NCBI GenBank assembly: GCA_964591255.1 | Contig: CAZQAA010000147.1 | Location: 1 to 10,011, forward strand | DNA from: CAZQAA01 sp964591255 | GTDB taxonomy: Bacteria; Desulfobacterota; DSM-4660; Desulfatiglandales; Desulfatiglandaceae | DNA length: 10,011 bases | Direction: 5' to 3' | Shown: in pieces, positions 7,242 to 10,011 of the stretch | Numbering within the stretch: position 1 is the stretch's first letter | Layout: every line of letters starts with the position of its first letter | Notes under the pieces: generated by a model | Seen by the model: only the letters and a program-made list of their open reading frames with translations | The model's database searches: none | Told to the model about the DNA's origin: nothing | Made by a program: the position numbers and the translations under genes

Positions 7242-8780
7242 TCACATGACAGACAAGGCATCCAACATCATGCCGTCCACAGAAACATTGAACTGAGACC
7301 CCGCCACCTCTCTATTGGAAGAAAAGCCGATATAAGTGGCGCTGCTTATGTCATCGGCAAAAAAATCCTCAGCTGTTTTAACCAGCTTTTCATATGGAGC
7401 AAGATATTCGGTCCCTGTTGCTACCACAACTCCTGTATTGCTATAGGCCGTCAGGATAACGCTTGCCTCCATTCCCTCGGTATTAACAAAGGCGATACCT
7501 GTCCCTCCATTTCTGTCAAGCTTGGAAAACACACCTTGCCTTCTGTTAATATCAACACATGCATAACCTGCCAGTTGTGTCCTGTCATGGTTCATAAAGA
7601 GCTCAAACCCGGCAACAGGGACCGGGGCGTCAAATCTGAGCCAGGCAGTATCTGCGGGCAGGCCGAGATTGCGGACCATACCGATATACCTGGATTTACC
7701 GTCAACAGATACGACCTTCGAGCCCAGCAAGGCGCCTGACCTGCTATAACTGGCAATCCCGATATTGCATGGGATATCAGAAGGATTATAGGCAACCACA
7801 GTAGTATACCATGTGTCATTACTTACCACATGGGGATAGTATATTGTGGGAGAAATATTATCTGACAAAAGGATACCAGCCAGGCAATTGCCGCAGGAGA
7901 AGAGTTCAAAACCTACTATACCGTCGGCATTTTTGATAACCGCAGACCCTATACCCGGCTGGGGCTCGCCCCCAAAAACAGGAAAATTCCTGATATTGTC
8001 TGCAAAATAATGACCAGGCCAAAGGATTATTGTATCAGTCTGTCCATTATCAAACTCTATTTTTAGTGCCCTTGTGAAAGAAGTCGTGTTTACCAGGCTT
8101 ATAGCAGTTGTCCACTCTGCACTTGAGGCAATATGGGGAATATGGATATCACCTTCATTAATCCTTAATACAGCCGGAAGTGCCGCCCGATACTTGCCCT
8201 CCACATAAAACTTGCTGTAGCCGCAAAGATCGTCGGAATCCGACATAAATACCATATAGCTGATATTCTCCAGGTCATTGAATGCCTCACTGACCCTGAT
8301 TTCCCTCCTGGCACGAGCGTAGAGTTTGAAGGACATGCTCTCAACTTCCCGGCCATCATTACCGATCCCCACCAATGTCCCGGACAGGCTCCTGTTATCG
8401 CTGGTATTGATAACGGCAATCTCGGTATCCCAGCCCTTACTGACAGCCACATGGGGAAAGTAAAGGGCCCTGAACGGAGGCCACCGGACCTCGTTAGAGT
8501 TGCCGCCTTCGCCATAAGAATTATACGCCCGTACAACAAAATAATAGGTAGTACTTTTGTGTAATCCCGTCACAGTATATTCTGTGACATTCCCCACATC
8601 AATGTTATCAGAAGAATAGACAGCTGATCTTGTACTGCAATAGATACGGTATCCGGTTACCTCCCCGGGACCCGGCTTCCACGCAAGGGTAACCTCCTCG
8701 GCATGGGCAAACACCCCGGGAATAAAGACAACAAGGGACAAAAGCAGCAGATACAGTGCGGTAATTTTTTTACTGGTCAT
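7242..8780 (-). CDS. Secreted FN3-domain protein with four degenerate ~95-aa repeats
   Basis: 512 residues. The signal peptide is 1-27 (LLLLSLVVFIPGVFAHA, cleavage AHA before EE). Residues 28-99 are a fibronectin type III domain (VTLAWKPGPGEVTGYRIY, TTYYFVVRAYN). Then come four repeats at about 108-203, 213-306, 314-410 and 418-510. Each opens with a P-H-V/I or equivalent strand, a W-x-T core ('GWDTEIAVINT', 'EWTTAISLVNT', 'TWYTTVVAYNP', 'GTGIAFVNT') and closes with a 'GFELF' or 'GYSKFYV' strand. Cysteines C296 and C299 (SCGNC) in repeat 2 could form a disulfide. There is no membrane anchor or sorting tail, so the protein is probably periplasmic or secreted. The repeat type is familiar from uncharacterised proteins of Desulfobacterota and Acidobacteriota; the function is unknown, and adhesion or matrix binding is a guess. 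The ribosome site is a G-rich AAGGGGG about 11 nt upstream. Confidence 0.85.
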   Translation of the reverse strand: MTSKKITALYLLLLSLVVFIPGVFAHAEEVTLAWKPGPGEVTGYRIYCSTRSAVYSSDNIDVGNVTEYTVTGLHKSTTYYFVVRAYNSYGEGGNSNEVRWPPFRALYFPHVAVSKGWDTEIAVINTSDNRSLSGTLVGIGNDGREVESMSFKLYARARREIRVSEAFNDLENISYMVFMSDSDDLCGYSKFYVEGKYRAALPAVLRINEGDIHIPHIASSAEWTTAISLVNTTSFTRALKIEFDNGQTDTIILWPGHYFADNIRNFPVFGGEPQPGIGSAVIKNADGIVGFELFSCGNCLAGILLSDNISPTIYYPHVVSNDTWYTTVVAYNPSDIPCNIGIASYSRSGALLGSKVVSVDGKSRYIGMVRNLGLPADTAWLRFDAPVPVAGFELFMNHDRTQLAGYACVDINRRQGVFSKLDRNGGTGIAFVNTEGMEASVILTAYSNTGVVVATGTEYLAPYEKLVKTAEDFFADDISSATYIGFSSNREVAGSQFNVSVDGMMLDALSVM

Positions 8781-8797
8781 ATCTTACCACACCCCCT

Positions 8798-8872
8798 TAT
8801 TGCCTATTCTAAGGCACCGTATATCGAGTGACACTGGTACCCTTATCACCTGATTGTAGTTATATTGCCTAT
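8798..8872. repeat. 10-bp direct repeat TATTGCCTAT upstream of the FN3 gene
   Basis: TATTGCCTAT occurs at 8798-8807 and 8863-8872, 65 bp apart. On the transcribed (minus) strand it reads ATAGGCAATA. The distal copy overlaps the candidate -12 element and the proximal copy touches the ribosome site, a layout that would suit a pair of operators. It may also be chance. Confidence 0.4.
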
Positions 8873-8881
8873 AACGCGCCA
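8866..8881 (-). promoter_or_regulatory. Candidate sigma-54 promoter for the FN3 gene
   Basis: On the minus strand TGGCGCG-TTAT-AGGCA keeps the essential GG and GC dinucleotides at exactly the sigma-54 spacing (GG-N10-GC). It differs from TGGCACG-N4-TTGCA at three positions. A start near 8854 would leave a leader of about 75 nt. A perfect 6-bp inverted repeat GCCATC/GATGGC (8878-8892) overlaps the -24 side. No sigma-70 pair of similar quality was seen in 8781-8947. Confidence 0.3.
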
Positions 8882-8947
8882 TCTATGATGGCTCCTTTGG
8901 GCAGGTTGTTACAGGATAAGTGCAGAACAGGTACATTCTACCAGAGA

Positions 8948-9157
8948 TCAGCAATATTTCAACTGTTCAGGCAGAAAGCACGAATTTTTCGACAGCTCAA
9001 TGTCTGAAGTTAATGTCTGCGATGTGGTGACCTGCCTGCCAAGAGGCAGTGAGAATCGTCCTGTGAACTTGTCCCGAGCCTGACGAGGCAGATCACATGA
9101 TTGAATGATGTCACCGTCCATAACATCGCGCATTTTTTCCAGAATTTTCTTTGACAT
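8948..9157 (-). CDS. Doubtful 69-aa ORF; start resembles integron-type tyrosine recombinases
   Basis: The ORF begins MSKKILEKMRDVM, which resembles the first residues of integron-integrase-like tyrosine recombinases (usually continuing with RLKHYSxRTE), but the rest does not. From residue 14 it runs through CDLPRQARDKFTG and a Ser/Thr-rich tail with no recognisable domain. AGGATAA about 7 nt upstream is a usable ribosome site, and the AT-rich DNA upstream could hold a promoter. Small hairpins CTGCCT/AGGCAG (9032-9037/9044-9049) and GCCT/AGGC (9078-9089) fall within it, as expected for repeat or mobile DNA read as protein. The simplest reading is a truncated recombinase start joined to unrelated sequence, probably not functional. 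The resemblance covers only 13 residues, so this is weak. Confidence 0.3.
   Translation of the reverse strand: MSKKILEKMRDVMDGDIIQSCDLPRQARDKFTGRFSLPLGRQVTTSQTLTSDIELSKNSCFLPEQLKYC
8985..8999. repeat. Left copy of an inverted repeat flanking the accessory segment
   Basis: TTTTTCGACAG (8985-8995) followed by CTCA is the reverse complement of CTGTCGAAAAA at 9980-9990, which is preceded by TGAGA. This gives 11 identical bp plus CTCA on both sides with one extra base in the right copy. The copies lie about 1 kb apart and bracket the degraded genes. Confidence 0.4.
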
Positions 9158-9174
9158 AAATATTATCCTGATTT

Positions 9175-9249
9175 ATTCTTAATTTAAGTTAGTTAAGAAT
9201 TTTAATGATAACAATATCAGTACGGTAAACAAACAAGTTTGCCTGATAT
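9175..9249. repeat. Cluster of inverted repeats in an AT-rich intergenic region (possible operators)
   Basis: In the 227-nt gap between the divergent 69-aa ORF and the AlbA-type pseudogene there are two palindromes. ATTCTTAA (9175-9182) pairs with TTAAGAAT (9193-9200) across 10 nt. ATATCAG (9214-9220) pairs with CTGATAT (9243-9249), enclosing CAAAC-AA-GTTTG (9230-9241). On the minus strand TTGTTT and TATCAT with a 16-nt spacer in the same area could be a promoter for the 69-aa ORF. Nothing else is seen between 9250 and 9372. Confidence 0.35.
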
Positions 9250-9384
9250 ATAAATGTTCCTGCAACACGGAGCGCCTCCCCAAATCCTTGAACGGTTATT
9301 GAGAAGCCATTACGCAGAGCAGAATCCTGCGGTTTTCGGAAAGCGTGAAGTGATATTCTCATTATATTTGACAGGAGAACAGAG

Positions 9385-9736
9385 GTGACGAATAAAGAAT
9401 CTCAATCAGTTGAATATAAACAAACCTGGCGAAACGACTGCCTTAAAGTCATCTCTGCATTTGCAAACAGTGACGGCGGGGTGTTGTTTATCGGGTTTGA
9501 TGACACAGGCAAACCTCACGGATTAAGAAATACTAAATAAAAGATTATCCTTGAATAACAAACAGATTAAAGCTGTGATATATGTTAAGAAAAATGGGAA
9601 AATCACTAACAAGGAATATCGTGAAATCACGGGACTTTCCGATGAGGGTGCAAGGATGGATATAAACGCCTTGATTGAAAAAAAGATATTGGTTCCAAAA
9701 GGCAAGGGGAGAAATGTGCATTACACATTTAAATAA
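9385..9736 (+). pseudogene. AlbA_2/winged-helix ATP-binding protein remnant with internal deletion and frame change
   Basis: AGGAG (9373-9377) stands 7 nt before GTG 9385, which opens 51 codons matching the start of an AlbA_2 (divergent AAA-4, Schlafen-like) domain: SQSVEYKQTWRNDCLKVI, then FANSDGGVLFIGFDDTGKPHGLRNTK, ending in TAA at 9538-9540. Another frame, open from 9527 to 9736, encodes LNNKQIKAVIYVKKNGKITNKEY and GLSDEGARMDINALIEKKIL, the C-terminal winged-helix of the same protein family (a TTG at 9551 could start a 61-residue product). Intact members are roughly 450-500 residues, so some 330 residues, including the HATPase-like middle, are missing and the ends are out of frame. The junction is near 9545-9555. 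The family includes putative transcriptional regulators and RecG-like proteins. The winged-helix piece alone might still be made, but no separate ribosome site is evident. Confidence 0.75.
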
Positions 9737-9761
9737 GTTGGCAATTACTTGGTGTTTGTCT

Positions 9762-9790
9762 GGCGATTATGGCGATTATTTGGCGATTAT
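9762..9790 (+). repeat. Three copies of GGCGATTAT
   Basis: GGCGATTAT occurs at 9762-9770, 9771-9779 and 9782-9790 (two exact tandem copies, then TT and a third). A degenerate copy GGCAATTAC is at 9739-9747. The array sits between the winged-helix stop and the transposase tail. Read as protein it gives GDY or WRL repeats, like the repetitive tails I recall on some AlbA_2/winged-helix proteins. Confidence 0.7.
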
Positions 9791-9898
9791 CACAAAGAAG
9801 CGGCGGTTAAATCGCACCTTAACCGACGTCATTCTTATCTGGGCTATTTGAGTCCAAAAGAATTTGAACAAATGATGGCCATGAAAAAAGCGGCTTAA
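9782..9898 (+). pseudogene. C-terminal remnant of an IS3-family transposase (OrfB)
   Basis: In the frame ending TAA 9896-9898 the codons read HKEAAVKSHLNRRHSYLGY and then LSPKEFEQMMAMKKAA. 'RRHSYLGYLSPKEFE' is the conserved end of IS3-family OrfB transposases (usually YN..RRHSALGYLSPxEFE). Only about 35 residues remain; the DDE catalytic domain and OrfA are absent. The frame is open back to 9737, directly after the winged-helix stop, so the left limit of homology is uncertain and the element was truncated from its left side. It cannot encode an active transposase. Confidence 0.8.
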
Positions 9899-9902
9899 AA
9901 AA

Positions 9903-9928
9903 GTGTCCATTTTTACTTGATCACGTCA
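9903..9928 (+). mobile_element. Right inverted repeat (IRR) of the IS3-family remnant
   Basis: GTGTCCATTTTTAC begins 4 nt after the transposase stop and the motif ends GTCA at 9928. IS3-family right ends typically run GTGTCC...TCA, ending in CA. No matching left end (TGAC...GGACAC) exists in the window, so the left part of the element is lost. Beyond 9928 the DNA holds a CCGGT/ACCGG inverted pair around a 'tccgctcctgctccg' loop and no gene. Confidence 0.6.
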
Positions 9929-9974
9929 GACCGGTATTCCGCTCCTGCTCCGCACCGGTTGGTGGCTTCTGCGT

Positions 9975-9990
9975 TGAGACTGTCGAAAAA
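9975..9990. repeat. Right copy of the inverted repeat flanking the accessory segment
   Basis: TGAGACTGTCGAAAAA is the reverse complement partner of the copy at 8985-8999 (11 bp exact, then CTCA offset by one base). Confidence 0.4.
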
Positions 9991-10011
9991 GTATAAAGAG
10001 TAACAAATTAT

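Noticed and set aside
7206..7739. 177-codon plus-strand frame
   Set aside because: It lies opposite the FN3 repeat protein, has no ribosome site or recognisable domain, and the minus frame has clear signal peptide and repeats.
8781..8947. Cyclic-di-GMP (GEMM) riboswitch in the FN3 gene leader
   Set aside because: Looked for because such leaders are common in this type of organism, but the conserved core segments and tetraloop are absent; only short hairpins are present.
9523..9705. 60-codon minus-strand frame, hydrophobic, toxin-like in size
   Set aside because: It is the complement of the winged-helix coding region, which matches a known family, so the hydrophobicity is a by-product.
9762..9790. 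Start of a CRISPR array
   Set aside because: Unit is 9 bp with no spacers; it is a short tandem repeat.
9929..10011. New gene or IS end after the IS3 right repeat
   Set aside because: Only a CCGGT/ACCGG pair and the flanking inverted repeat are seen; every frame closes quickly and no start with a ribosome site is visible.

Overview
The window looks like chromosomal DNA of a Gram-negative, two-membrane bacterium, most likely Desulfobacterota (former Deltaproteobacteria). The basis is the gene set: a PBP4-type carboxypeptidase, an outer-membrane-type lipoprotein, a YdbH/AsmA-like intermembrane protein, a signal-peptide protein with a fibronectin type III domain, and the style of the MoxR/CoxE pair. 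This assignment is inference from protein families; no marker gene is present.

Layout. (1) 1-809, minus strand: a conserved 88-residue protein of unknown function and the first 182 codons of a PBP4/DacB-type D-alanyl-D-alanine carboxypeptidase. They overlap by ATGA and share a good sigma-70-like promoter at 853-881. (2) 947-3877, plus strand: a MoxR-type AAA+ ATPase, a CoxE-like VWA protein (1-nt overlap) and an AIM24/TIGR00266 protein 46 nt downstream, probably one operon. (3) 3878-7116, minus strand: a YdbH-like AsmA-family protein followed by a lipoprotein with a DUF1318 (YdbL) domain. Compared with the E. coli ydbH-ynbE-ydbL order, the lipoprotein looks like YnbE and YdbL joined in one chain. 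Its stop codon abuts that of the AIM24 gene. (4) 7242-8780, minus strand: a secreted protein with one FN3 domain and about four degenerate repeats of some 95 residues, preceded by a candidate sigma-54 element and a 10-bp direct repeat. (5) 8948-10011: AT-richer, eroded accessory DNA. It holds a 69-codon ORF whose start resembles integron-type tyrosine recombinases, a palindrome-rich intergenic stretch, a pseudogene of an AlbA_2/winged-helix ATPase with its middle deleted, and the tail and right inverted repeat of an IS3-family element. An 11-bp inverted repeat lies near both edges of this segment.

How the genes fit together. The left and centre are envelope biology: peptidoglycan trimming (DacB) and a putative inner-to-outer membrane lipid bridge (YdbH plus a YnbE-YdbL-like lipoprotein). 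The MoxR/VWA pair is a chaperone-like ATPase with a metal-binding adaptor whose client is not in the window. The right-hand kilobase is a graveyard of mobile and defence-type gene fragments, not a working system. I did not find a clearly new multi-gene system. The most interesting item is the composite YnbE-YdbL lipoprotein next to ydbH.
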